Shown here: in pieces, positions 53,592-62,350 of the stretch
How the letters are laid out: every line of letters begins with the position of its first letter
Position numbering within the stretch: the stretch's first letter is position 1
DNA from: Shewanella sp. Choline-02u-19
Lineage (GTDB): Bacteria > Pseudomonadota > Gammaproteobacteria > Enterobacterales > Shewanellaceae
DNA: 64,000 bases
Assembly: GCF_002836205.1 (NCBI RefSeq)
Contig: NZ_PJBE01000012.1
Span: 682,001 to 746,000, forward strand
Direction: 5' to 3'
Made by a program: the position numbers and the translations under genes
Notes under the pieces: model-generated
Seen by the model: only the letters and a program-made list of their open reading frames with translations
What the model was told of the DNA's origin: nothing
The model's database searches: none

Positions 53592-54281
53592 ACGTTACCT
53601 TTATAATAATTTTTATTGGTAAACCTATTGCCTACATAAAGATTGGGTATTGCTTGAATTCCTTTTTAAGCACTTGCAATAAATATGCAGTGTCTTGAGG
53701 TTACTATGTGTAAATAACTGTAACGAATTTACATTTTTATAACTAAAAATCAATACTTCTTGATCTTATTTTTATTAAAAAAGAGATAATGACTCAATGA
53801 CGTTATCGCTATAGTGATATCACCTACTATTGGCCATTAGACTGGTTAATAATTTATAGCCATGTAACCGTCTCATTTGAGATGACTACGCATAAATATC
53901 AGCAATAGCATTAGCCACTCCGAACCAATGTGTTTGCTTTACATTGTCATTGTGCATGATCCTTAAGCCCCATCGGCAACCCTGTCGTTTATTTTCCATC
54001 CGTGGGGGAATATTAAACGCTTCTCTGCACTTGCTAAGTCGTTATCTTGATTCCTCCAGTGCTGAGCTTGTTAGTCGACCATTAACCCCGCTGGGCTTGC
54101 TTATGCCAGTGAATAATATTGACTGGGGACAATATGGATCGCTATATTCGAAACTAAATTAGCCTTTCAGGCTATTGTTTTGCGGATGTGTAGTCGTTTA
54201 TTCTTATTTTGTACCGCGTTATTCGACGCGATGAAATTGACTAGGCTAGATGTTTGCAGTTGGTCTTAATTAAGGATGATT
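53592..54281. other. Intergenic region upstream of the small secreted peptide gene
   Basis: About 690 bases. AT-rich near the lipoprotein start, with a perfect GTGATATCAC palindrome near 53813. A forward ORF at 53944-54162 has no start signal or recognisable features and is not accepted. No terminator or RNA gene is seen. Confidence 0.4.
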
Positions 54282-54449
54282 ATGAAAACTAAAATACTCG
54301 CATTACTGACAACATTATCTCTAGGTCTAGGACTTGTTGCTGCGGTGAATGCCAATCCAATGCAAGATGAGCAGCGCTACTGTGCAGCGAACCCAGTCGA
54401 TTGCTACTGCGAGTATCGCGGTGGCGTTAAGTATTGTTTTATTAAGTAA
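54282..54449 (+). CDS. 55-residue secreted cysteine-rich peptide
   Basis: An ATG at 54282, preceded by TAAGGATGAT, opens a 55-codon frame ending in TAA. A signal peptide (MKTKILALLTTLSLGLGL, cleavage near NA) leaves a mature part of roughly 30 residues with four cysteines: RYCAANPVDCYCEYRGG then VKYC. A strong terminator follows 20 bases after the stop, so it is a complete single-gene unit. Two disulfides are possible. I do not recognise the family; the size is compatible with a periplasmic or secreted small protein. Confidence 0.72.
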   Translation: MKTKILALLTTLSLGLGLVAAVNANPMQDEQRYCAANPVDCYCEYRGGVKYCFIK

Positions 54450-54469
54450 TTTAAGCGCTATCTAAACAT

Positions 54470-54495
54470 AAAAACCAGCCACAAGGCTGGTTTTT
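54470..54495. terminator. Terminator of the small peptide gene
   Basis: AAAAACCAGCC and GGCTGGTTTTT around ACAA. It lies between convergent genes and can serve both. Confidence 0.9.
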
Positions 54496-54518
54496 ATATT
54501 TAGGTCTTGAATGTTTTT

Positions 54519-55595
54519 TTAAAGCTTAGCGTCTTGTGCGGTGTTTGCAGTTTGCGTTTTTATTGCAGGTGTGAAAACTGGCGTGCTGCTGGATAATTGT
54601 TTCGCGGTCTTGGCGGCATAACGGGTTATTTTCTTGTGAATAGGTTTCTGCGCCAGCGTATCCAATACCTCTTTATAGCGGCCATTTTTACTGTTGCTGA
54701 GTACCTTGCACAGCCAAGCGAGAGAATCGGCAAAATGACCATCTTGGGTGCCTTGGTTATCCCAAATGTATTGCGCGATATGGTCGAGCGAAGCCTGATC
54801 AGTTAACGGTAACTTAATAGCTTCTCTTGCCGCTGCGCGTATTTGAGTGACATCGTTGCTGACAAGGCGAGATAACAGGTCGCGGTACTCTGCGGTAACA
54901 GCAGAAATGTCGGCATTAGTCTGTTTAGATTTAAGATCAACTATCCAGTGAGTGTCCTCATACCTCAGCTCCATAGAGCCAAAGTTGATATAGGACAGAC
55001 GCAAATTCTGAAACGTTTGGCGGCCAATAAAGGGGCGACTATAGCTGCGAATATACTGGCCTACGCCATCAGGATTACCTAGTAGCGACAATACGACTTC
55101 TAAGGTGTCACCGGTTCTAATTCTTTCAAAATTATCTGCAGTGGCACGAATATGTTTGGGATTACTGGGGGCGATTTGTGCTGTATATTCAGCGGCAATA
55201 AATTGCGGCACCTCAGTATTATTAAGTGCTTTTATGGCGCTTTTAAAATAGCGTTTTATCTTGTTTGATTGGGCAAGTTTTAGTTGCTGGTTGAGTAATT
55301 GTTGATATCGACCATTTTTACTTTCCCCGATAGCTTTGGCTAACCAAGAGATAGTGTCGTCAAATTCTTTATCTTCTTTATCACCATTGTGATTCATAGA
55401 CCAAATTGTAAATGCCGCTAAGTCCCACAGTTGAACATTATCGGGTAAATCATGGTGTAGTGCTTTTGCCCCTAATTTCACGTTTTGTAAGTTCTGGCTG
55501 GTGAGCAAGTTCGCGTAGATAGATTCTTTACTGTCAAAGCTAGCATGAGCCACAAAAGAGCATAGGGTTAAAAAGATAAAGAGGAGTTTTTTCAT
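54519..55595 (-). CDS. Exported protein with two related helical repeats around a BamE-like centre
   Basis: 358 residues from ATG 55595 (MKKLLFIFLTLCSFVAHA, a signal peptide); a longer start five codons upstream has no ribosome binding site. Two regions resemble each other: DDTISWLAKAIGESKNGRYQQLL (about 80-100) and ADSLAWLCKVLSNSKNGRYKEVL near 290-310, each followed by KIKRYFKSAIKAL or KITRYAAKTAKQL. Between them, ERIRTGDTLEVVLSLLGNP resembles the start of the SmpA/BamE fold. Function unknown; a periplasmic adaptor is a reasonable guess. Single gene. Confidence 0.75.
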   Translation of the reverse strand: MKKLLFIFLTLCSFVAHASFDSKESIYANLLTSQNLQNVKLGAKALHHDLPDNVQLWDLAAFTIWSMNHNGDKEDKEFDDTISWLAKAIGESKNGRYQQLLNQQLKLAQSNKIKRYFKSAIKALNNTEVPQFIAAEYTAQIAPSNPKHIRATADNFERIRTGDTLEVVLSLLGNPDGVGQYIRSYSRPFIGRQTFQNLRLSYINFGSMELRYEDTHWIVDLKSKQTNADISAVTAEYRDLLSRLVSNDVTQIRAAAREAIKLPLTDQASLDHIAQYIWDNQGTQDGHFADSLAWLCKVLSNSKNGRYKEVLDTLAQKPIHKKITRYAAKTAKQLSSSTPVFTPAIKTQTANTAQDAKL

Positions 55596-56111
55596 ATTGT
55601 GAAGATCCATTTTTCGGCATCTTAAGTTGATGATGCCCTAAAGCTGTCCATTGTGAGTGCATAATGACCGCTTATTAGGCTGACTTCAATTGATCCATAT
55701 TGATGTGGATGAGAGCTATCGCTTGCCCAGACTTAGCGGTACTTTTCTGTGAGACGTCATTGAGCTTGAGTGTTAACGGGTTAAGCTTGTTGTAGCTGCT
55801 TGAGCACTAGCATCGTCCTTATTGGTTACTTAAAGTTGAATATGGTGATGAAAAGCATATTAGTTATATTTAGATTTAACTATCAGTAACCTATCAGTAA
55901 CCTATCAGTAACGTGGCGACGGTAAATTATACTCTTATGCCGAGTTAATAATCTTTCGTTTGTTTGAGGTTTAGGCCCCTTCAGACGAAATATTCTATTA
56001 ATGTTAAATAAGTGATTTTTGGACTATAAATGTTTGCCCTTACAGGATATTGTGGCAGGTTATATGGTTATAGTGCGTTGGTTCGTTCGCATTAATTGGA
56101 TGGAGTGTTGA
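55596..56111. other. Divergent intergenic region with a tandem repeat
   Basis: 516 bases between divergent genes. It contains the three-copy 11-bp repeat at 55881-55913. No other operator, hairpin with T run or open frame is clear. Confidence 0.4.
55881..55913. repeat. Three exact 11-bp tandem repeats
   Basis: CTATCAGTAAC occurs three times without a gap, about 200-230 bases upstream of the PAS-GGDEF-EAL gene. Eleven bases is close to one helical turn, so the copies would face the same side of the helix. Confidence 0.85.
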
Positions 56112-58676
56112 ATGATAGTGATAAATATCTCTACGACTCAGCAAGCACAGTGGCGGAAGTCCATTGACATGCTGGCACGCATTTCTTGTTGTGGAGTTGG
56201 CCTATTGAAGGTTAATCAAGATGACTGCCTAGAGCCTTTTACGGCGGTAGGCATTGATCGTGATAATTTAGAAAATCTCTGTCAAATCTGTGCTGCATCA
56301 GATCTCAATAACGCGTCTTCAACATCTTCTTTTTCAAACACTTCAACTAAAACCGCCCAACCCGCATCCAATGATAGCTTATTTGAATCGGGTTTAAGCT
56401 GTTGCGTGGCAATCCATTGGCCTTCTCAAGCACTCTTTGGTTACCTATGCCTTACTACACCGGCAAAGCAAAATACTCACTCGCTAAACAAAGCTGATTT
56501 AAGGCTACTACTAAAACAATGTGCTGATAGTTTTGAGCTTGATCTCTTGAGCATTTATCGCCATTACCGGAAAAGTATCCAGCGAGAAAATGATGCTGAA
56601 ACAGCAGTAACAAAGGTCAGCTTGCAGCAGTTTATCGATACGATGAAAGAACATGTATGGATGAAAAATCCCCAAGGACGCTATGTAATTATTAACCATA
56701 GTGTCGAGGTCGCTTGGGATATGTCTCGTGCGCAGATCCTTAATCATACGGACGAAGAACTATTTAATCCTCAATTAGCAAAACAGTTTGTTGATGGCGA
56801 TAAAGAATCGGTTACCAAAGGTGTACAGATTACGGCTGGAGAGTGCCAAGGTCTGGATATTGGTGATGTTGAATCATGGTTAGAAACGACCAAAGTGCCG
56901 ATTGTGGCTGATACTGGAGAACTGACTGGCATCATTGGGATCTCGCGTAATATCTCGTCGCATAAGGCGGCGCAAGATCAGCTAGAACTTGCCGCTCGCG
57001 TATTCGAAAACTCTGTGGAAGGGGTGTTGATCACCGATGTTGGTGGCAATATTATCGACGCTCATGGTGCTTTTACTCATATTACTGGCTTTGATAAAAG
57101 TGAGTTAATCGGTCAAAATCCGAAGATGTTTAATTCTGGTCGTCACGATAAAGCATTTTTTAACAATCTATGGAAGTCACTGTTAAACACGGGCAAGTGG
57201 CACGGTGAAATATGGAATCGCCATAAAAATGGTGCGGTTTTTCCACAATTATTGACGATCAGTGCCGTGTACGGTGATGAACATCAAATCCGTTACTTCG
57301 TTGCTGTTTTTGCTGACTTATCGACACAGAAAAAAAACGAAGCGGAGTTGGTCCATTTAGCCTTTCATGACCCACTAACCAAACTACCTAATCGTATGGC
57401 GGTAACCTCTCGGTTAGAGCAAGAGATTAGACTGGCAAATAGAAGTGAATATCAGTTAGGCGTGGTTTACATCGACGTCGACCTATTTAAGCAGATCAAT
57501 GATAGCTTTGGTCACCTTATGGGTGATGAGGTGTTGGTCAAATTAAGTCATCGTTTAAGCCTTGCTTTAGGCAGCTTAGCAACTGTTGCGCGGCTGGGGG
57601 GAGATGAGTTCGCGGTGATCCTCCCCAGTATTGAAAGTAGCGATATGCTTTCACTAAGGATCAGTACGCTACAACACGTTTTTGAACGGCCGTTTTTACT
57701 GGGTGACAATGCACCAGTGCGGTTGACGGCCAGTATGGGGGTGGCTATCTATCCCCAAGACGGTCGCGATTCGAGTACGCTCTTGGTTAATGCTGATGCT
57801 GCTATGCACAGGGCTAAACACGATGGTCGCAATAATTACGCCTTTTACACCGAATCTTTAACTTATGAGTCGGTAGCGCACCTTAAACTGCAAAGTGCGC
57901 TACATGATGCGCTGTCTCAAGACGCATTGTACTTGGTGTATCAACCGAAAGTTGATTGTCGCAGTCAGCAGCTAAGTGGCTTTGAAGCATTATTGCGTTG
58001 GGAAGATCCTGTATTAGGCAGAATATCTCCGGCTATATTTATTCCAGTCGCTGAAAAAATTGGTTTGATCCAAGAGATTGGCCGCTGGGTATTACAACAA
58101 GCTTGTGAGCAAGGTGTGAGATGGCTCGCTGAGGGCAAAGATTTTGTGCGCATTGCAGTCAACGTAGCAGCGCAACAATTGCAACGGCGTAATTTTGTCA
58201 ACGAAGTTGCTGAAGTGCTCAAAGCCACAGGTTTACCGGCAAATAGATTAGAGCTTGAAGTGACCGAAAGCTGCATGATGACCGATCCTGAATCAGTCGG
58301 TCGCGATCTGGTTAAGCTCGGGAACATGGGGATTATGTTATCGATTGACGATTTTGGCACCGGATACTCGTCCCTCAATTACCTTAAAAAACTGCCTATC
58401 AATAAACTGAAAATAGACCAAAGCTTTGTGAGAGATATCCCTGATGATGTCCATAACACCGCCATCGCCAAAGCGGTTATTGCCTTGGGCCATTCACTTA
58501 ACTTAAAAGTGATTGCTGAAGGGGTTGAGACCGTAGAACAAGCGCAGTTCTTAGCGGATTATGGTTGTGATGAAGCCCAAGGCTATTTATTCAGTAAGCC
58601 AAAGCTGGCGGCAGAACTTAATCACTTTTTCGTAAATGAGGGCTGTATTAACGACTCACCTAATGATGAGTGTTAA
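56112..58676 (+). CDS. PAS-GGDEF-EAL cyclic di-GMP signalling protein
   Basis: 854 residues, apparently soluble. The N-terminal 150 residues have a GAF-like character with several cysteines (ARISCCGVGLL, LENLCQICAA). Two PAS domains follow (about 180-300 and 300-425). The GGDEF domain has an intact ARLGGDEFAVI near residue 495 without an RXXD inhibitory site. The EAL domain has FEALLRWEDP near 625, TESCMMTD and DDFGTGYSSL, all intact. Either cyclase or phosphodiesterase activity is possible. Single gene; the tandem repeat upstream may be regulatory. Confidence 0.93.
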   Translation: MIVINISTTQQAQWRKSIDMLARISCCGVGLLKVNQDDCLEPFTAVGIDRDNLENLCQICAASDLNNASSTSSFSNTSTKTAQPASNDSLFESGLSCCVAIHWPSQALFGYLCLTTPAKQNTHSLNKADLRLLLKQCADSFELDLLSIYRHYRKSIQRENDAETAVTKVSLQQFIDTMKEHVWMKNPQGRYVIINHSVEVAWDMSRAQILNHTDEELFNPQLAKQFVDGDKESVTKGVQITAGECQGLDIGDVESWLETTKVPIVADTGELTGIIGISRNISSHKAAQDQLELAARVFENSVEGVLITDVGGNIIDAHGAFTHITGFDKSELIGQNPKMFNSGRHDKAFFNNLWKSLLNTGKWHGEIWNRHKNGAVFPQLLTISAVYGDEHQIRYFVAVFADLSTQKKNEAELVHLAFHDPLTKLPNRMAVTSRLEQEIRLANRSEYQLGVVYIDVDLFKQINDSFGHLMGDEVLVKLSHRLSLALGSLATVARLGGDEFAVILPSIESSDMLSLRISTLQHVFERPFLLGDNAPVRLTASMGVAIYPQDGRDSSTLLVNADAAMHRAKHDGRNNYAFYTESLTYESVAHLKLQSALHDALSQDALYLVYQPKVDCRSQQLSGFEALLRWEDPVLGRISPAIFIPVAEKIGLIQEIGRWVLQQACEQGVRWLAEGKDFVRIAVNVAAQQLQRRNFVNEVAEVLKATGLPANRLELEVTESCMMTDPESVGRDLVKLGNMGIMLSIDDFGTGYSSLNYLKKLPINKLKIDQSFVRDIPDDVHNTAIAKAVIALGHSLNLKVIAEGVETVEQAQFLADYGCDEAQGYLFSKPKLAAELNHFFVNEGCINDSPNDEC

Positions 58677-58737
58677 CGGTTGATGATAAGCGATTAGTTG
58701 TAGCAGCCACTTATAAGTGACTAATTTAAGTGGCTAA

Positions 58738-59367
58738 TTATAAATGATTAAGTACGGCGCTAAAATCTAGCAAGGGGATCACGTCGCCAGCTTGCATTGT
58801 CGCTATGTCTATATCACCAATTCTCACCCTCACCAGCCTCAGTGTGGCGAATCCTACCGCGGCAGTCATTTTTCTAATCTGGCGATTCTTACCTTCACAT
58901 AATGTAATCGAGACCCAACTCGTTGGGCCGTGTCTTGGATCGCGGATCTTACGGCCCCGTAAAGGCAATTGCGGTTCCTCTGCTAACTTGAACGCTTTAC
59001 AGGGTAGCGTTTGATACTTCTCTCCATTTACCCCAATTTCAACACCGTTTTGCAGCGCTAATATCGCGTTGGCAGATATATCGCCATCAAGCTGAACATA
59101 ATACTCTTTTTCGACTTTCTTACTGCGGATCAAGTGGCTCATCATACCGTCGGTTGTCAGTAATAGTAGGCCTTCTGAGTCATGATCAAGTCGGCCGATA
59201 GCCATGGTTTTTTCGGGAAAACTAAATAGCTCACCCAGTAGCTTTTTGCTTTTACGTGTTTCAGGTAAAAATTGGCTTAAAAAACCGTATGGCTTAAATA
59301 TTTTAAAGTGCTGAGCGCTATCAGCCGCTTCTTTCAACTCGATTTTGTCTAGCGTGCTTGAGGGCAT
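58738..59367 (-). CDS. RluE-like rRNA pseudouridine synthase
   Basis: 209 residues of the RsuA/RluE family. The catalytic aspartate is D61 in GRLDHDSEGLLLLT. The C-terminal PTSWVSITLCEGKNRQIRKM closely matches RluE. There is no S4 domain, as in RluE, which modifies 23S rRNA position 2457. The start at ATG 59367 (MPSSTLDKIE) is plausible though weak in its ribosome binding site. It converges with the PAS-GGDEF-EAL gene. Confidence 0.85.
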   Translation of the reverse strand: MPSSTLDKIELKEAADSAQHFKIFKPYGFLSQFLPETRKSKKLLGELFSFPEKTMAIGRLDHDSEGLLLLTTDGMMSHLIRSKKVEKEYYVQLDGDISANAILALQNGVEIGVNGEKYQTLPCKAFKLAEEPQLPLRGRKIRDPRHGPTSWVSITLCEGKNRQIRKMTAAVGFATLRLVRVRIGDIDIATMQAGDVIPLLDFSAVLNHL

Positions 59368-59834
59368 TAATATCGCTCTTAGTTGGCTTTATTGGGTTAA
59401 TCTGAACTTAAGGTGATTATACGTAAACTTTTATTCCCAAGCCAATTGACACTGCAAGATTCAGCGGGGATGACTCAAGCATGCCACTCCTGCTTTGGAT
59501 TAACTTATGAGCGAGTCACCATGAGTTGAACAATGAGCTTTTAATTGAAAATCTTAAACGGTGCTGAATTGGCTCAATAGCTAATACAATGGGGATTTAA
59601 TCGATTGATAATCTCTTCTACAATCAGAGAAGTTCATATTCAATTGTTGAGCAGTGGTCATTTAGTAATTGAAGCCACAATAGCTAATGACAGCGTTGTC
59701 ATTTGAGGTTATAGTTATGTTACATATTTAGCTGGCAGTACGATAGCTAACCTAGAGTGAGTGTGTGATGCTCGATATAGGCGAGTGCAGATCGACTGGC
59801 GCTGCTAATTTCTCACTTTCATTGGATCAATTTT
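59368..59834. other. Divergent intergenic region upstream of nagB
   Basis: 467 bases. GATAATCTCTTCTACAATCAGAGAAG near 59605 contains an imperfect inverted repeat (CTCTTCT with AGAGAAG). No open frame or clear operator. Confidence 0.35.
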
Positions 59835-60626
59835 ATGCAAATCGTAATATTAAAAGACAGTGCTGCGGTAGCGGCATATGGCGCAAATATTTTTATTAAA
59901 CAACTGCACAAAAAATCAGACTCAGTGTTGGGATTAGCCACAGGTTCTACACCAGTATCCTTGTATCAGCAGTTAATCGAGGCGACTAAAGCGGGGCAAA
60001 TATCATTCGCTCATACCACCACCTTTAACCTTGATGAATACTTAGGTCTTGCGGGTACGCACCCTCAAAGCTATCGCTACTTTATGAAGCAGCAACTATT
60101 TGATCATATTGATATTGATCAGACTAACACCCATGTTCCTCCTGGTGATGCGGCGAATCCTATAACCGCATGCCATGGCTATGAAGCACAGATAAGCGCT
60201 GCTGGTGGGGTGGATATCCAGCTATTGGGGATAGGCCGTAATGGCCATATCGGCTTTAATGAGCCGTCATCTGGTTTGATGTCGAGAACGCGGGTAAAGA
60301 CGCTAACAAAAGCGACTATTGACGACAATGCTCGATTTTTTGAAGCCGATGAATACCAACCACATCTATCGATAACCATGGGGATTGGTACGATCATGGA
60401 TGCCAAGAAAGTAGTCTTGTTGGCAACAGGCGCAAACAAAGCTGAAGCGATTAAAGCAACAGTCGAAGGGCCATTAACAGCCGCGTGCCCGGCTTCTGCG
60501 CTGCAGATGCACCAAGATGTGGTGTTGGTTATTGACGAAGCGGCCGCATCAAGTTTATCTGATTGTGACTTTTACAAACATATTGAAGCGGAAAATCAAA
60601 AGCTGATGGCAAGATTAGGCCTGTAG
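59835..60626 (+). CDS. nagB: Glucosamine-6-phosphate deaminase, NagB type I
   Basis: 263 residues, close to the 266 of E. coli NagB. It converts glucosamine 6-phosphate to fructose 6-phosphate and ammonia. GLATGSTPVSLYQQL near residue 33 binds phosphate, FNLDEYLGL gives D67, and GIGRNGHIGFNEPSS is the family signature. No nagA, nagE, nagK or chitin genes are near, so it is an isolated copy. Shewanella usually carries the unrelated SIS-type NagB-II in its nag operon, which makes this copy notable. GGAT precedes the ATG; a terminator follows. Confidence 0.94.
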   Translation: MQIVILKDSAAVAAYGANIFIKQLHKKSDSVLGLATGSTPVSLYQQLIEATKAGQISFAHTTTFNLDEYLGLAGTHPQSYRYFMKQQLFDHIDIDQTNTHVPPGDAANPITACHGYEAQISAAGGVDIQLLGIGRNGHIGFNEPSSGLMSRTRVKTLTKATIDDNARFFEADEYQPHLSITMGIGTIMDAKKVVLLATGANKAEAIKATVEGPLTAACPASALQMHQDVVLVIDEAAASSLSDCDFYKHIEAENQKLMARLGL

Positions 60627-60648
60627 CTATCAGTAATCAATAACGTAT

Positions 60649-60679
60649 AAAAAAGGACAAGCATTGCTTGTCCTTTTTT
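60649..60679 (+). terminator. Terminator of nagB
   Basis: AAAAAAGGACAAGC and GCTTGTCCTTTTTT form a long stem, 23 bases past the nagB stop. Confidence 0.9.
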
Positions 60680-60867
60680 ATGGCTAGCGTATCTCACCAA
60701 CTCTATTTTCACTCTCTTCAAGTTTAGCTTGGCCTCTATGGCAAATTGATTGTCCTTTTTGACTGTTAAAGCCGCTTATAGCTGATGGTATAAAAACAAT
60801 GAGTGATAACTTCTATTATGTTAAATATTTGTATACTCTAAATCTAAAGGAATTGGAGTAATAAATT

Positions 60868-61404
60868 ATGCTGAAGAAAATTTTAATCGTGATTCTAGTG
60901 CTGATAGCATTGCCGTTTATCATCGCGCTATTTGTCCAAAAAGAGTATTCGGTTATCACGAATATAACGATCGATAAGCCTACTGCTGAAGTCTTTAATT
61001 ATGTGAAGTATCTTAAAAATCAAGAAAACTTCAGTGTATGGGCACAGATGGATCCCAATATGACAAAGAGGTATCTCGGCACTGATGGAACTGTCGGTTT
61101 TGTGTCTCGATGGGAGAGCGATAATGAGGAGGTGGGTGTCGGTGAACAAGAGATTATGCGCATCGATGAAGGCAAGCGTATTGATTTTGAATTGCGGTTT
61201 TACTCCCCTTTTGAATCGACCGATTTGGCCTTTATGACCACCGAATCAACCAGCACAGATCAGACCTTAGTAAAATGGGGTTTTGATGGGCATTTAGATT
61301 ATCCAATGAATTTGCTGTTTTTGTTTATGGATTTTGAAACCATGATTGGTAACGATTTGAATCAAGGGTTAGTACAGCTTAAGCAGGTACTTGAGGCAGA
61401 ATAG
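60868..61404 (+). CDS. SRPBCC-family protein with N-terminal membrane anchor
   Basis: 178 residues. Residues 4-25 form a hydrophobic anchor (ILIVILVLIALPFIIALFV). The rest fits the START/SRPBCC fold: VITNITIDKPTAEVFNYVK near residue 30, FSVWAQMDPNM and a C-terminal helix NDLNQGLVQLKQVLEAE. Such proteins hold hydrophobic ligands. The ligand is unknown. GGAATTGGAG precedes the ATG at a good distance. Single gene. Confidence 0.82.
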   Translation: MLKKILIVILVLIALPFIIALFVQKEYSVITNITIDKPTAEVFNYVKYLKNQENFSVWAQMDPNMTKRYLGTDGTVGFVSRWESDNEEVGVGEQEIMRIDEGKRIDFELRFYSPFESTDLAFMTTESTSTDQTLVKWGFDGHLDYPMNLLFLFMDFETMIGNDLNQGLVQLKQVLEAE

Positions 61405-61548
61405 TGCTTGCTGGAAAGGAGTCCAAGTATGGGTCTGTATTTGCAGGTTTAACATTATACGGAGATGGTCACTTCTAGCTAATTAACTAATTTGGATATG
61501 TTTACGTGCGGTTAAAGTAAGGCGTGTTACTTAAAGTGGGAAAATAAC

Positions 61549-62220
61549 ATGACAGAAGCTCATCATCCGTTAACGGATTTTATTGAATATTCAGAACAAG
61601 AGATGCTTGCTCGAGCAGATAAAAATTATGCAGAGGTGAAACGGCGTCATTCGATCCGCAAATTCTCTGATAGACCCATAGCTAAAGCTATTATCGAAAA
61701 GTGCATCTTGGCAGCGGGCACCGCGCCCAATGGTGCTAATCATCAACCATGGCATTTTGTGGCGATAAATAGTCCTGAGATTAAGGCGCAAATACGTCAT
61801 GAGGCCGAAGCGTTAGAGCAGGCATTTTATGCGGGCAGAGCAGGGGAGGAGTGGTTAGATGCACTTAAACCGCTAGGTACCAATGCGGATAAACCTTACC
61901 TTGAACATGCACCTTGGTTAATCGCTATCTTCAGTAAAAAACGTACTGAAGAAGAGGGCGAGCAGAAGACCAATTACTACGTTCATGAATCCGTTGGCAT
62001 CGCTACCGGTTTTTTGATCCAAGCACTGCATCATGCAGGCTTAGGCACTTTAACGCACACCCCAAAACCTATGTCATTTTTAAGCAAAGTGTGTGGCCGA
62101 GATAGTTCAAATGAACGACCTTATATGCTGATTGTTGCAGGGTATCCAAGCGAAGAGGCAACCGTGCCAGAACACGCACTGCAAAAGAAATCATTAGCAG
62201 ATATCAGCGATTTCATCTAG
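61549..62220 (+). CDS. Nitroreductase-family flavoprotein
   Basis: 223 residues. The FMN-binding region starts RRHSIRKFSDRPI near residue 31, then AAGTAPNGANHQPWHFV and a later ESVGIATGFLIQALHHAGL. The sequence is nearer to the iodotyrosine-deiodinase branch than to NfsA or NfsB. It would reduce an electron-poor small molecule using a nicotinamide cofactor. The substrate is unknown. It converges with hmpA across a shared terminator. Confidence 0.87.
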   Translation: MTEAHHPLTDFIEYSEQEMLARADKNYAEVKRRHSIRKFSDRPIAKAIIEKCILAAGTAPNGANHQPWHFVAINSPEIKAQIRHEAEALEQAFYAGRAGEEWLDALKPLGTNADKPYLEHAPWLIAIFSKKRTEEEGEQKTNYYVHESVGIATGFLIQALHHAGLGTLTHTPKPMSFLSKVCGRDSSNERPYMLIVAGYPSEEATVPEHALQKKSLADISDFI

Positions 62221-62285
62221 GGACTGTAGAACTTTCACGGTTGTTTTTGCCGCAGTTTGGAGGGGCGGAGAGAGTCAGTTTAGGA

Positions 62286-62315
62286 AAAAATGGACGCTTA
62301 ATCGCGTCCATTTTT
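62286..62315. terminator. Bidirectional terminator between the nitroreductase gene and hmpA
   Basis: AAAAAATGGACGC and GCGTCCATTTTT pair around TTAATC. Confidence 0.88.
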
Positions 62316-62350
62316 GTTAATCGGAGGAGCAGGGCTTGCTATGCTCAGCG

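Noticed and set aside
53944..54162. 72-codon forward ORF in the gap after the lipoprotein gene
   Set aside because: No start signal, no signal peptide, no family resemblance and unusual composition.
55881..55913. CRISPR-like or origin-iteron interpretation of the 11-bp repeats
   Set aside because: The units are only 11 bp, contiguous and three in number, with no spacers and no cas or replication genes.
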